A DNA stretch of 64,000 nucleotides from positions 1 through 64,000 of the forward strand of contig CAZLWE010000007.1 in the NCBI GenBank assembly GCA_964562985.1. The letters run 5' to 3'. Position 1 is the first letter of the stretch; each line of letters starts with the position of its first letter. This document shows positions 38,976 to 46,582 of the stretch, piece by piece. This DNA comes from SHLQ01 sp964562985 (GTDB lineage: Bacteria; Actinomycetota; Acidimicrobiia; Acidimicrobiales; SHLQ01). The notes beneath the pieces were generated by a model that was given only the letters and a program-made list of their open reading frames with translations, searched no databases and was not told where the DNA came from. A program made the translations under genes and the position numbers.

Positions 38976-41095
38976 AGCAGACCTCCAAGTCGGCCAGAGC
39001 CACGGGTAACGAGCAACGTTCCGTCCGGTTGCATCACCGCGGTGTGGTGCGAGCCGAGGACCGTGGTCGTTTGCTCCTCGACGATCACGCACGGGCCGGC
39101 GACGGCGTCGCCCGGAGAGAGGTCATGACGTTCAACGACGATCGAGTCGGCCATCTCGCCACTCACCGGATCGAAGATCTGGCGGGTGGCTGCGGCCTCG
39201 ACGGTGTTGGACGCCGAGGTGAGCTCGAGCATTTCGGGCGGCTCGACCACGGAAGCAACTCGAACCGACCAGCTCACCGTTTCGATAGCCAGATCCGCGA
39301 TAGCCCGACCGAAGAACTCTTCGTAGGCTTTGGTGAACGTGGCGCCCAACCCCTCCGCGGCGAATGCATCGAAGGTGCCGTCGGGCAACTTCACGGGGAT
39401 CTCCCAACCCTGACCCTTGTAGCGCATCGAGACTTGGCGCTCAATGGCTAACCGGGGCGTGTCGGGCATGGAAGCGAGTTCGGTGCCTTCACGAACGAAA
39501 GACTCAGCTTCGTTCGTCAACTCGGCCAGAACCTCGTTCACCGCGTCGAAGTCGAAGTCGTCGATGCGCGTGTACAGCGAGCGCACTGCTTCATAGGCGA
39601 AGGGTGCTCGCAAGAAACCAATGGCCGACCCAACGCCGGCGCCGGTCGGTATGAATAGTTCGTCGAGGCCGAGCTTGTCCATCAGGCGGGAGGCGTGGAG
39701 CGGGGCCCCGCCACCGAAGGCGATCATGGAGAATCCAGCGAGGTCCTTGCCATTCTCCACCGCGTGCACGCGGGCGGCGTTGGTCATGTTTTCGTCCACT
39801 ACCTCGGCGATGCCGACGGCCGCGGTGTGGTCGTCCATGCCGAGCGGTTCGCCGATGGCATTGCGGATCGCAGCGGTGGTTTTGGCGGGGGAGAGGGTGA
39901 TGTCTTTGGCGCCGAAGTTATCGGGGTGCAGGCGTCCGAGTTGCAGGTTGGCGTCGGTGACGGTTGGGTCGACACCGCCACGGTCATAGGCAGCCGGGCC
40001 AGGTTCTGATCCGGCGGAGTGCGGACCGATCCGGATCTGGCCGAGCGAGTCGACGCTTGCGATCGAGCCGCCACCCGCACCGATCTCGATCATCTCGATC
40101 ACCGGGATACTGATGGGCGTGCCGCTGCCCTTTTTGAATCGGGTGGTGCGTGCGACTTCGAACGTCTTCGCGGTTTGGGGGGTGTAGTCCTCGATCAGGG
40201 CGATCTTTGCGGTCGTGCCACCCATGTCGTAGCTGAGCACTCGGTCGCGGCCGTAGCGTGCTGCGAGATCGGCTGCGAAGATGGCGCCGCCTGCCGGGCC
40301 GGACTCGACCAACCGCACCGGAAACGCTGCCGCCGTTTCGACACTGACGAGGCCGCCGCCCGAATGGATCAGGTAAAGCGGGCAGGTGGCGCCGCGCTCG
40401 CGAAGTTCCTCGGCCAGCTTGAAGAGGTAACTAGCCATGAGTGGTTGTACATACGCGTTGGCGCACACGGTGTTGAATCGTTCGAACTCTCGCATCTGCG
40501 GCGACACTTCGGCGCTGATCGACACCGAAATTTCGGGCAGTCGTTCGAGCAACATGTCGCGGAAGCGTTGCTCGTTCATGGCGTTGCGATAGCTGTGCAT
40601 GAACCCGACGGCCACGGCCTCGTAGCCACCGGCAATGATCGAGTCGATTACCCGAGAGGCGGCCGCTTCATCGAATGCCAGCAGTTCCTCTCCACGTGCG
40701 TTGAGACGCTCGGGGACGGTGAAGCGATCCTTGCGTTCGATCAGGGGAGAGGGCAACACGATGTTGAGGTCGTACTGCTCGAAGCGCCCCTCGGTTCGGG
40801 TCTCGATGACATCACGGAATCCCTCGGTCGTGACGAGCGCAGTCTTCGCTCCGCGCCGTTCGATGAGCGCGTTGGTGGCAAGCGTCGTTCCGTGAATGAT
40901 CTGCTCGACGTCGGCCATGTGCACGTCGTGTAGAGCCGCAATGCGTTCGATGCCGTCCAAGATCGCGACCTCGGGGCCGCCGTGTGTGGTGAGCACCTTG
41001 GTCGACTCAAACGAGCCGTCGGCAAGTTCGATTACGACGTCGGTGAACGTGCCCCCAACGTCGGCCCCGATCCGGATTCTCCCGTTGCCCGACAT
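38972..41095 (-). CDS. Hydantoinase A / oxoprolinase subunit A family protein
   Basis: A 707-residue ATP-binding HyuA subunit that phosphorylates the lactam/imide ring carbonyl before hydrolysis. The N-terminal actin-like motif R-I-G-A-D-V-G-G-T-F-T-D-V-V is at ~residues 6-19, G-T-T-L-A-T-N-A-L-I-E-R near 70, D-M-G-G-T-T-A-K near 291, and A-F-G-G-G-A-P-L-H near 455. Translationally coupled to hyuB. The specific substrate cannot be decided: N-methylhydantoin, 5-oxoproline, hydantoin and caprolactam enzymes share these motifs, and acetone-carboxylase subunits are also related. The adjacent amine oxidase favours an N-methylated amino-acid product. Confidence 0.93.
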   Translation of the reverse strand: MSGNGRIRIGADVGGTFTDVVIELADGSFESTKVLTTHGGPEVAILDGIERIAALHDVHMADVEQIIHGTTLATNALIERRGAKTALVTTEGFRDVIETRTEGRFEQYDLNIVLPSPLIERKDRFTVPERLNARGEELLAFDEAAASRVIDSIIAGGYEAVAVGFMHSYRNAMNEQRFRDMLLERLPEISVSISAEVSPQMREFERFNTVCANAYVQPLMASYLFKLAEELRERGATCPLYLIHSGGGLVSVETAAAFPVRLVESGPAGGAIFAADLAARYGRDRVLSYDMGGTTAKIALIEDYTPQTAKTFEVARTTRFKKGSGTPISIPVIEMIEIGAGGGSIASVDSLGQIRIGPHSAGSEPGPAAYDRGGVDPTVTDANLQLGRLHPDNFGAKDITLSPAKTTAAIRNAIGEPLGMDDHTAAVGIAEVVDENMTNAARVHAVENGKDLAGFSMIAFGGGAPLHASRLMDKLGLDELFIPTGAGVGSAIGFLRAPFAYEAVRSLYTRIDDFDFDAVNEVLAELTNEAESFVREGTELASMPDTPRLAIERQVSMRYKGQGWEIPVKLPDGTFDAFAAEGLGATFTKAYEEFFGRAIADLAIETVSWSVRVASVVEPPEMLELTSASNTVEAAATRQIFDPVSGEMADSIVVERHDLSPGDAVAGPCVIVEEQTTTVLGSHHTAVMQPDGTLLVTRGSGRLGGLL

Positions 41096-41097
41096 CG

Positions 41098-41916
41098 CTA
41101 CAGATCCTCGACCTGCGGGAAGTTTGCGGGTGGACGAATATCGACCGTGGCCGACCGCTGTTGGGCGAGCATGCCGCCGTCGACCTTGATCACATCGCCG
41201 GTGATGTAGCTGGCGTCATCGGACGCAAGGAACAGCGCCGCGCCGGTCATGTCTTCGGGTTCGCCGACGGCTCCCATTGGAATGTTGACGCCGCTGATCT
41301 TGCGGTACTCCTCGCCCTGGCTCGCGGTGTCGATCGAACCGGGCATAAGTGCATTCACCCGGATGCCGTAGCCAGCGAGGTCGATGGCCATGGCGCGGGT
41401 GAGTGCTTCGATGCCGCCCTTGGTCGCGTCGTATGCCGTGAACGCACGGTGCGCTCGGGTTGCACCGCCCGAGCTCATGTTGATGATGCAGCCGCCACCT
41501 TGTTTGGCCATGATGCGAGCGGCGGGGTGCGACACCAGAAAGTGGCCGGTGAGGTTCACGTCGACGATGCGTCGCCACCACTCCTCATCGGCTTCAAAGA
41601 AGTGCAGCATCGGGCTGACGATGCCCGCGTTGTTCACGACCACATCGATCCGGCCGTGGGCTTCCATGGTCGCCTCGATCATGGCGCCGACCTGCTCGGA
41701 GTTCGACACGTCAGCGATCGCTGCCATGGCCGTGCCGCCAGCGGTGGTGATTGCCTCGACGACTTTGGCGACGTTGGCTTCATCGATGTCGTTGATGACG
41801 AGCTTGCAGTTCTGGCCTGCGAAGCGCTCGGCGATGGCGCGGCCGATGCCCTTGCCGGCACCGGTTACGAGCACGACCTTGCCGTCGAGGGATGGATAGC
41901 TGGTGGTCATGGTCAT
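41098..41916 (-). CDS. Short-chain dehydrogenase/reductase
   Basis: Classical NAD(P)-dependent SDR of 272 residues: V-T-G-A-G-K-G-I-G-R-A cofactor motif at ~16, N-N-A-G-I-V near 93, catalytic Ser in S-S-G-G and Tyr-Lys in Y-D-A-T-K near 160, and the C-terminal S-Y-I-T-G-D-V-I-K-V-D-G-G-M typical of FabG-like enzymes. It is the second gene of the ArsR operon, two bases from each neighbour. Its role relative to the hydantoinase is unknown; it may oxidise an alcohol precursor. ATG at 41910 is an equally good start. Confidence 0.92.
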   Translation of the reverse strand: MTMTTSYPSLDGKVVLVTGAGKGIGRAIAERFAGQNCKLVINDIDEANVAKVVEAITTAGGTAMAAIADVSNSEQVGAMIEATMEAHGRIDVVVNNAGIVSPMLHFFEADEEWWRRIVDVNLTGHFLVSHPAARIMAKQGGGCIINMSSGGATRAHRAFTAYDATKGGIEALTRAMAIDLAGYGIRVNALMPGSIDTASQGEEYRKISGVNIPMGAVGEPEDMTGAALFLASDDASYITGDVIKVDGGMLAQQRSATVDIRPPANFPQVEDL

Positions 41917-41918
41917 TC

Positions 41919-42245
41919 CTAGAGGTCGTTTGCGAGTTGGGCGACGAGCGCAGAGATCTCCGGCTCATTGCGCCGGTAGTAGGTCCATCCCTTACGAGGG
42001 GTAGCGATCAGAAGGTTGGCGTCGACGAGCACCTTGAGGTGCCGCGATCCAGCAGGCTGGCTCACGCCGAGCTTGTCGACGATGAACTGGTTGCACGCTC
42101 CATGCTCGTCGGGGTCGCCGTGCTCTTGAGGCGGGAAGTGCACGGCGGGGTCCTTCAACCACTCCAAGATTTGTAGACGGCGGTCGCTCGCTAGGGCCTT
42201 GAACGCCGTTTCGAGACCGATCAGATTCGCGGATGCCACGGACAT
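41919..42245 (-). CDS. ArsR-family transcriptional regulator
   Basis: Winged-helix regulator of 108 residues: F-K-A-L-A-S-D-R-R-L-Q-I-L-E-W-L-K begins the DNA-binding fold, with L-G-V-S-Q-P-A-G-S-R-H-L-K-V-L as the recognition helix. The recognisable CxC metal site of ArsR/SmtB sensors is absent (only one Cys, in H-G-A-C-N-Q), so a non-metal inducer is likely. First gene of a five-gene unit; a palindrome lies just upstream of its ATG. I infer that it autoregulates and controls the hydantoinase genes. Confidence 0.92.
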   Translation of the reverse strand: MSVASANLIGLETAFKALASDRRLQILEWLKDPAVHFPPQEHGDPDEHGACNQFIVDKLGVSQPAGSRHLKVLVDANLLIATPRKGWTYYRRNEPEISALVAQLANDL

Positions 42246-42251
42246 AGCCGT

Positions 42252-42267
42252 ATAACTAACATGTTAT
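42252..42267. promoter_or_regulatory. Candidate ArsR operator palindrome
   Basis: ATAAC and GTTAT arms flank six bases, with a perfect inner TAACATGTTA (42257-42266). It ends 7 bp upstream of the arsR start codon, the position expected for autorepression. Confidence 0.5.
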
Positions 42268-42294
42268 GTGCCGGACGTCTAATGCGATGCTGTT

Positions 42295-43557
42295 CTAGAG
42301 GCCTGAGGCGCGTAGTGACTCCGCCTGCTGGGCTTCGTAGAGGGCGTACGGATCGTGCAAGATGCCGACGGCCGCTCGGAGTCGTTCGCCATCCCCCATC
42401 CGGTCGGACGTCTCATCGACGGCCGCGCCGCCGTGTGCGAGGTTCGAGGCAAAGATGCCCGCGGCACTCGCGGGGAGGAAGTCTTCGTAGGTGATTGGCT
42501 CGACGGCAAGAACTCCGGCGTCGACCATGTCCCACGGTTCACTGATATCGCACGGGTTGTTAGCGCCAGTCGGAACGAATCGCACGTAGGCATCGCCGTC
42601 GCGGGCCATGTCTTCAAGCGTGTGGGCAAGCGTGTTGTTGAGTGCGGACACGTCGCCGGCGGCGCCGTCGACTTTGGCTCGACCCTGCGGAGTAAGCGCA
42701 AGGCCGCGTTGTTCGACCTCGCCGAATCGCACCCGAACCATTCGTTCCGTCACCCCATCCTCGGTGATCACATTGCGGGTCTCGTCTAGCGCTCGGAACG
42801 AGGTCTGGCGAAGGAGCACGTCAGGTCCGGCCCATGGTAGAGGTCCCTGGATCTTCTCGATCATCTCGACGCCCTCGTCGGTCATCAGATGATGGAGCGC
42901 TTCTATATCGACGACCCGCGGGGTCAAATGGTTGAGGTGCGTGCTTCGCCCGGCGGCGATGTCGGCGGCAACTGGCGACACCGCATCGAGTCGTTCATGC
43001 CACGCATCTTCGAAAGGCTCGTGGTCGAGTCGGAAAACGTCGACGGCCAAGTCGATCAAGGTGTCGTGATCACGCTCGCCCTCCGGCTGGTCGAGCAATG
43101 CATTGAGCCTCTCAGGAAAGAGCTGCCGGTCCGCTCCTCGCGCGCGAATCTCGGCGGTGAGTTCGGGAGAGAAGAATCGCTCGTCGTCATCCACCAACAC
43201 CGACGTAAACATGCGAAACGGACTCGCATCGAGCGACGCCTCTGTGATCGGTCGAAACGCGGTCGAGACCACCGGGATCGGCTTGGCGCTCGTTCGCAGG
43301 TCGTAGAAGCCAACGGGTTCCATGCCGAATGCCCGAAAAAGCTTCGCCATTTTCGCGAGTTCTTCGAAGCTCGCGACCCGCACCGCGCCGTGGCGTTCAC
43401 CGCCGAGACGCATCTGGTCCCGATGGCCGTCGCCATGCTCGGTGTTAATCCGGTTGGTGGCGTCGACCAGGTGCCCGTACTTCGGCACCTCTTCGGCGTA
43501 CATCGTAGACAACCGCCTAGCGAGTTTCGCCCGCAACATATCCCGTTCCGACTCCAT
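42295..43557 (-). CDS. 2-oxoadipate dioxygenase/decarboxylase family protein (HglS/YdcJ, DUF1338)
   Basis: A 420-residue protein of the DUF1338 vicinal-oxygen-chelate-like family. In Pseudomonas HglS converts 2-oxoadipate to D-2-hydroxyglutarate in D-lysine catabolism, using Fe(II). Seen: H-T/H-G-D-G-H and R-H-G-A-V-R near the N terminus, H-L-N-H-L-T-P-R-V-V-D-I near residue 215, and W-A-G-P-D-V-L-L-R-Q-T-S-F-R-A-L, which contain conserved His and Arg residues. ATG at 43557 matches homologues; the frame reaches 43575. It is convergent with nothing close downstream; no other lysine-degradation genes are adjacent. Confidence 0.88.
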   Translation of the reverse strand: MESERDMLRAKLARRLSTMYAEEVPKYGHLVDATNRINTEHGDGHRDQMRLGGERHGAVRVASFEELAKMAKLFRAFGMEPVGFYDLRTSAKPIPVVSTAFRPITEASLDASPFRMFTSVLVDDDERFFSPELTAEIRARGADRQLFPERLNALLDQPEGERDHDTLIDLAVDVFRLDHEPFEDAWHERLDAVSPVAADIAAGRSTHLNHLTPRVVDIEALHHLMTDEGVEMIEKIQGPLPWAGPDVLLRQTSFRALDETRNVITEDGVTERMVRVRFGEVEQRGLALTPQGRAKVDGAAGDVSALNNTLAHTLEDMARDGDAYVRFVPTGANNPCDISEPWDMVDAGVLAVEPITYEDFLPASAAGIFASNLAHGGAAVDETSDRMGDGERLRAAVGILHDPYALYEAQQAESLRASGL

Positions 43558-43664
43558 CGAGCAGACGATAGTCAACGCGGACGGCGAACCTTTCCGAACC
43601 TAATTGTTGGAGAGGCTGGGAAGCTCAGTCACCGGGCGACTGGTTGCTGAACTATCGTCTGGCG

Positions 43665-44402
43665 ATGAGCGACATCACCCAGCAGATTATTGACGTCACC
43701 AGCACCGATTCGGGCGAAGCGATGGCGGTATCGGTTACCTACCCCGACGACGGCCAGTGGCATCCGACCATCGCTGTGTTTATGGATGCACCTGGGATGC
43801 GCGAGTCGCTCTATGAGTTCGCTCGACGTTTGGCTGGTGAGGGCTACCGGGTGGTTATCCCGGACCTCAACCATCGCCACGGTCGCCTACTCGGTTGGGA
43901 AGCGAGCGAAGCGACGCCCGAGGCTCGGGAGAAGATCTCGGCGATGCTCGGAGCGATGACCGACGAAGGCATCCAGCAAGACCTCGACGACGCGCTGACC
44001 GCGGTCGACCTGCGAGACGACGAGAAGCTTGGAACGATCGGCTTTTGCCTCGGAGCACGAGCCATCTACCGCACCTTGATGCGGTTCCCCGACCGGTTCG
44101 CCGTGGGCGCGACATGGCATCCGTCGTTGCTTCACACCGAACCAGACCCGCCCTACGCGACGGCCGCAAACCTAAAACAACCCGTGTACATCGGCATCGG
44201 CACGGCAGATCAGGTGCAATCGATCGAAATGCAACAACCCTTCTTCGACGCCGTGGCCGATCTCGACTACGTCGAGGTCATGCAGTTCGAAGGCGCCGAC
44301 CACGGCTTCACCTGGCCGACATCTCCCAACTACAACGAGGAGGCGGCGACGGTCAGTTGGGCCAAGACCACCGCGCTCTTCGCTGCCAACTTGCCCCAGT
44401 AG
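43665..44402 (+). CDS. Dienelactone hydrolase family protein
   Basis: A 245-residue alpha/beta hydrolase of the dienelactone hydrolase family. Key features: F-M-D-A-P-G-M-R-E-S-L near residue 35, G-F-C-L-G-A near 126 with the nucleophilic Cys in the elbow as in dienelactone hydrolase, and D-H-G-F-T-W-P near 212 with the catalytic His. It may hydrolyse lactones or simple esters. The selenoprotein glutathione peroxidase starts 18 bases downstream on the same strand, so the two are probably co-transcribed. ATG at 43665 chosen over 43644. Confidence 0.9.
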   Translation: MSDITQQIIDVTSTDSGEAMAVSVTYPDDGQWHPTIAVFMDAPGMRESLYEFARRLAGEGYRVVIPDLNHRHGRLLGWEASEATPEAREKISAMLGAMTDEGIQQDLDDALTAVDLRDDEKLGTIGFCLGARAIYRTLMRFPDRFAVGATWHPSLLHTEPDPPYATAANLKQPVYIGIGTADQVQSIEMQQPFFDAVADLDYVEVMQFEGADHGFTWPTSPNYNEEAATVSWAKTTALFAANLPQ

Positions 44403-44419
44403 CGGATACTCTGCGGCTC

Positions 44420-44893
44420 ATGAACTTTCACGAACTCTCTATGGAGTCCCTCGAAGGAGACGCCGTCTCCTTCGACCAGTTCGCTGGCGAGCATTGTCTC
44501 GTCGTGAACGTCGCTAGTCGTTGAGGGGCTACTCCCCAGTACGCAGGTCTGCGTGCAATGCATCACGACATCGATGGACTGAACGTCCTCGGCGTTCCCT
44601 GTAACCAATTCGGTGGGCAGGAACCTGGCACAGCCGAAGAGATCCGGACGTTCGTCAGCGAGAATTACGACGTCGATTTTCCGATGTTCGCGAAGGTCGA
44701 CGTCAACGGTGACAATGAGGCGCCGCTCTACTCGATGCTCAAGGCCCAACAGGCCGGTGACGGTGAGAACGCAGACATCGGCTGGAACTTCGAGAAATTT
44801 CTCGTAGACCCGTCCGGCAACGCCATCGCACGGTGGGGTACTCGGACAACTCCCGAAGAGATCGCGGCGGAGCTTCCCGAACTCATGAGCTAG
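44420..44893 (+). CDS. Selenocysteine-containing glutathione peroxidase family protein
   Basis: A 157-residue thiol peroxidase read through an in-frame TGA at 44522-44524. The surrounding motif is V-V-N-V-A-S-R-U-G-A-T-P-Q-Y-A-G-L, exactly the glutathione-peroxidase active site (V-N-V-A-S-x-C/U-G-x-T) with Sec at residue 35. The other catalytic residues are present: Gln in N-Q-F-G-G-Q-E-P-G and Trp-Asn in G-W-N-F-E-K-F-L-V-D-P-S-G. A SECIS-like stem-loop follows the TGA. Total length matches the family. It probably reduces hydroperoxides using thioredoxin or mycothiol systems. Standard gene callers will see only the part from 44558, which lacks the active site. Confidence 0.92.
44525..44554 (+). 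promoter_or_regulatory. Bacterial SECIS element in the glutathione peroxidase gene
   Basis: After the TGA comes a small GGGG-CTACT-CCCC hairpin (44525-44537), then ACGCA-GGTC-TGCGT (44541-44554). The core GCAGGTCTGC (44543-44552) is the same ten bases as the apical stem-loop of the E. coli fdhF SECIS. The GGTC loop lies 22-25 bases after TGA. Confidence 0.8.
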
Positions 44894-44983
44894 TCGGCAT
44901 GGCGCCGCTAGACGAACGTCCAGTTGCGACGTAGCTTTTGACAACCAGTTCGGTGCATGCGGCATCGGCTGTTGGGGGAAGAC

Positions 44984-46066
44984 ATGTCGCAGAAGGTCAA
45001 AGCAGTTATCGCACGGTCGAAGGGCGCGCCGGTTGAGGTCGTCGAAATCGACGTTCCTGATCCGGGCCCTGGCGAGGCCGTCGTCGCCATTCAGGCATGC
45101 GGCGTGTGCCATACCGACCTGCACTACCGGGAGGGCGGCATCAACGACGAGTTCCCATTCCTGCTCGGCCATGAGGCGGCTGGTGTCGTCGAGTCGATCG
45201 GCGACGGCGTGACCGAGGTCGAGGTGGGGGACTTTGTGATCCTCAACTGGCGTGCGGTCTGCGGTGACTGCCGATCGTGCAACCGAGGCAATCCCCACAT
45301 CTGTTTCAACACACACAATGCATCGCAGAAGATGACGCTCGATGGGGTCGAGCTTTCGCCGGCTCTCGGCATCGGTGCCTTCGCCGAGAAGACGCTGGTC
45401 CACGCTGGCCAATGCACCAAGGTCGACCCGACCGTCCGTCCCGAGGTCGCCGGGCTTATCGGCTGCGGAATCATGGCGGGCATCGGCGCAGCGCTCAACA
45501 CCGGAAACGTGAAGCGTGGCGACTCGGTAGCCGTGTTTGGCTGCGGCGGCGTGGGCGACGCAGCGATCGAGGGAGCCCGCATCGCTGGCGCGAGCACGAT
45601 CATCGCCGTCGATATCGATGACACGAAGCTCGAGTGGGCGAAGGGCTTTGGTGCCACCCACACGATCAACTCGTCGGAGACTGATCCGATCGAGGCAATC
45701 CGTGAACTCACCGATGGCAACGGCGTCGACGTCGCCATCGAAGCGGTCGGCCTGCCCGTCACCTACGAGCAGGCCTTCTACGCCCGTGACCTCGCGGGGA
45801 CCGTGGTGCTGGTCGGCGTGCCGAATCCGGAGATGAAGATCGAACTTCCACTCATCGAGGTGTTTGGACGCGGCGGCTCGCTGAAGTCGTCGTGGTACGG
45901 CGACTGCTTGCCGAGCCGCGACTTCCCGATGCTGATCGACCTGTACCAACAAGGTCGACTCAACCTCGACGGGTTCGTGTCGGAAACGATCAGTATCGAA
46001 GACGTCGAAGAAGCGTTCCACAAGATGGAGCGCGGCGAAGTGCTTCGTTCAGTCGTGGTGCTCTAA
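44984..46066 (+). CDS. S-(hydroxymethyl)mycothiol dehydrogenase (mycothiol-dependent formaldehyde dehydrogenase)
   Basis: A 360-residue zinc-dependent medium-chain dehydrogenase. Visible: A-C-G-V-C-H-T-D-L (catalytic Zn Cys), G-H-E-A-A-G, four-cysteine structural zinc site C-G-D-C-R-S-C-N-R-G-N-P-H-I-C, and Rossmann G-C-G-G-V-G-D-A. The N-W-R-A-V-C-G-D-C-R-S-C and the I-S-I-E-D-V-E-E-A-F-H-K-M ending match the mycobacterial MscR/AdhE2 group, which oxidises S-hydroxymethyl-mycothiol (formaldehyde adduct) and can reduce S-nitrosomycothiol. ATG at 44984 has gggggaag upstream. The MBL-fold gene at 46583 is the usual partner. Confidence 0.92.
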   Translation: MSQKVKAVIARSKGAPVEVVEIDVPDPGPGEAVVAIQACGVCHTDLHYREGGINDEFPFLLGHEAAGVVESIGDGVTEVEVGDFVILNWRAVCGDCRSCNRGNPHICFNTHNASQKMTLDGVELSPALGIGAFAEKTLVHAGQCTKVDPTVRPEVAGLIGCGIMAGIGAALNTGNVKRGDSVAVFGCGGVGDAAIEGARIAGASTIIAVDIDDTKLEWAKGFGATHTINSSETDPIEAIRELTDGNGVDVAIEAVGLPVTYEQAFYARDLAGTVVLVGVPNPEMKIELPLIEVFGRGGSLKSSWYGDCLPSRDFPMLIDLYQQGRLNLDGFVSETISIEDVEEAFHKMERGEVLRSVVVL

Positions 46067-46075
46067 CAGCGTTTT

Positions 46076-46096
46076 GTAAAGTGCCAGGCACCTTAC
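46076..46096. repeat. Imperfect palindrome centred on GTGCCAGGCAC
   Basis: Arms GTAAAGTGCC and GGCACCTTAC around one base, with a single mismatch. It sits between the convergent dehydrogenase and VOC-protein ends, so it may act in termination or be a REP-like element. Confidence 0.5.
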
Positions 46097-46103
46097 GTTT
46101 TGG

Positions 46104-46532
46104 TCAGGTAGCGAATACCTGGGTGTCGTCGGCGAAGGCCTTGAACTCGAGCGCGTTCCCGGACGGGTCCAAGAAGAACATCGTGTGTTGTTCACCGACC
46201 TCACCGACAAAGCGTACGTGTGGTTCGATCACGAAATCGACGTGGTGTTCCTTCAAGCGCGCCGCAAACGCATGGAACTCGTCGGGGGTCAAAAGCACGC
46301 CGAAATGCGGGACCGGTACGTGGTCGCCGTCGACCGGGTTCGCACCGGCAACGGCGTCGCTCGTCCGGGTGACCTCGTGGATCACGAGTTGATGTTCAAA
46401 CAAATCGAAGTCGACCCAGTGCGTGTCTGAACGACCCTCGGCAAGCCCGAGCACATCGCGGTAGAATTCGCGCGCCGGTTCGAGGTCGTCAACCGGGATG
46501 GCGAGATGGAAGCGACTGCGGGTCATAGCCAT
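46104..46532 (-). CDS. VOC (glyoxalase/bleomycin-resistance/dioxygenase) family protein
   Basis: A 142-residue metal-binding VOC-fold protein. It begins with R-F-H-L-A-I-P-V-D-D-L-E-P-A-R-E-F-Y, a typical first betaalphabetabetabeta module, and ends with F-F-L-D-P-S-G-N-A-L-E-F-K-A-F, with metal-ligand candidates at the first His and the last Glu. It lies between the mycothiol dehydrogenase and the MBL hydrolase on the opposite strand. A role in methylglyoxal or thiol-adduct detoxification would suit the context but is not shown. Confidence 0.9.
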   Translation of the reverse strand: MAMTRSRFHLAIPVDDLEPAREFYRDVLGLAEGRSDTHWVDFDLFEHQLVIHEVTRTSDAVAGANPVDGDHVPVPHFGVLLTPDEFHAFAARLKEHHVDFVIEPHVRFVGEVGEQHTMFFLDPSGNALEFKAFADDTQVFAT

Positions 46533-46582
46533 AGTGTGCCCATAGTTCGCCGCTTCGCCCCATGCGGCCGTACGATCTCGAC

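Noticed and set aside
39964..40933. Long plus-strand frame opposite hydantoinase A
   Set aside because: It is antisense to a gene with clear HyuA motifs; long antisense frames are common in GC-rich DNA.
44558..44893. GPx starting at ATG 44558 as a pseudogene remnant
   Set aside because: The upstream 46 codons are intact and in frame, the TGA is at the Sec position and a SECIS-like stem-loop is present.
44330..46021. 563-residue minus-strand frame opposite GPx and the mycothiol dehydrogenase
   Set aside because: It is a GC-bias shadow covering two genes with clear motifs and has no family resemblance.
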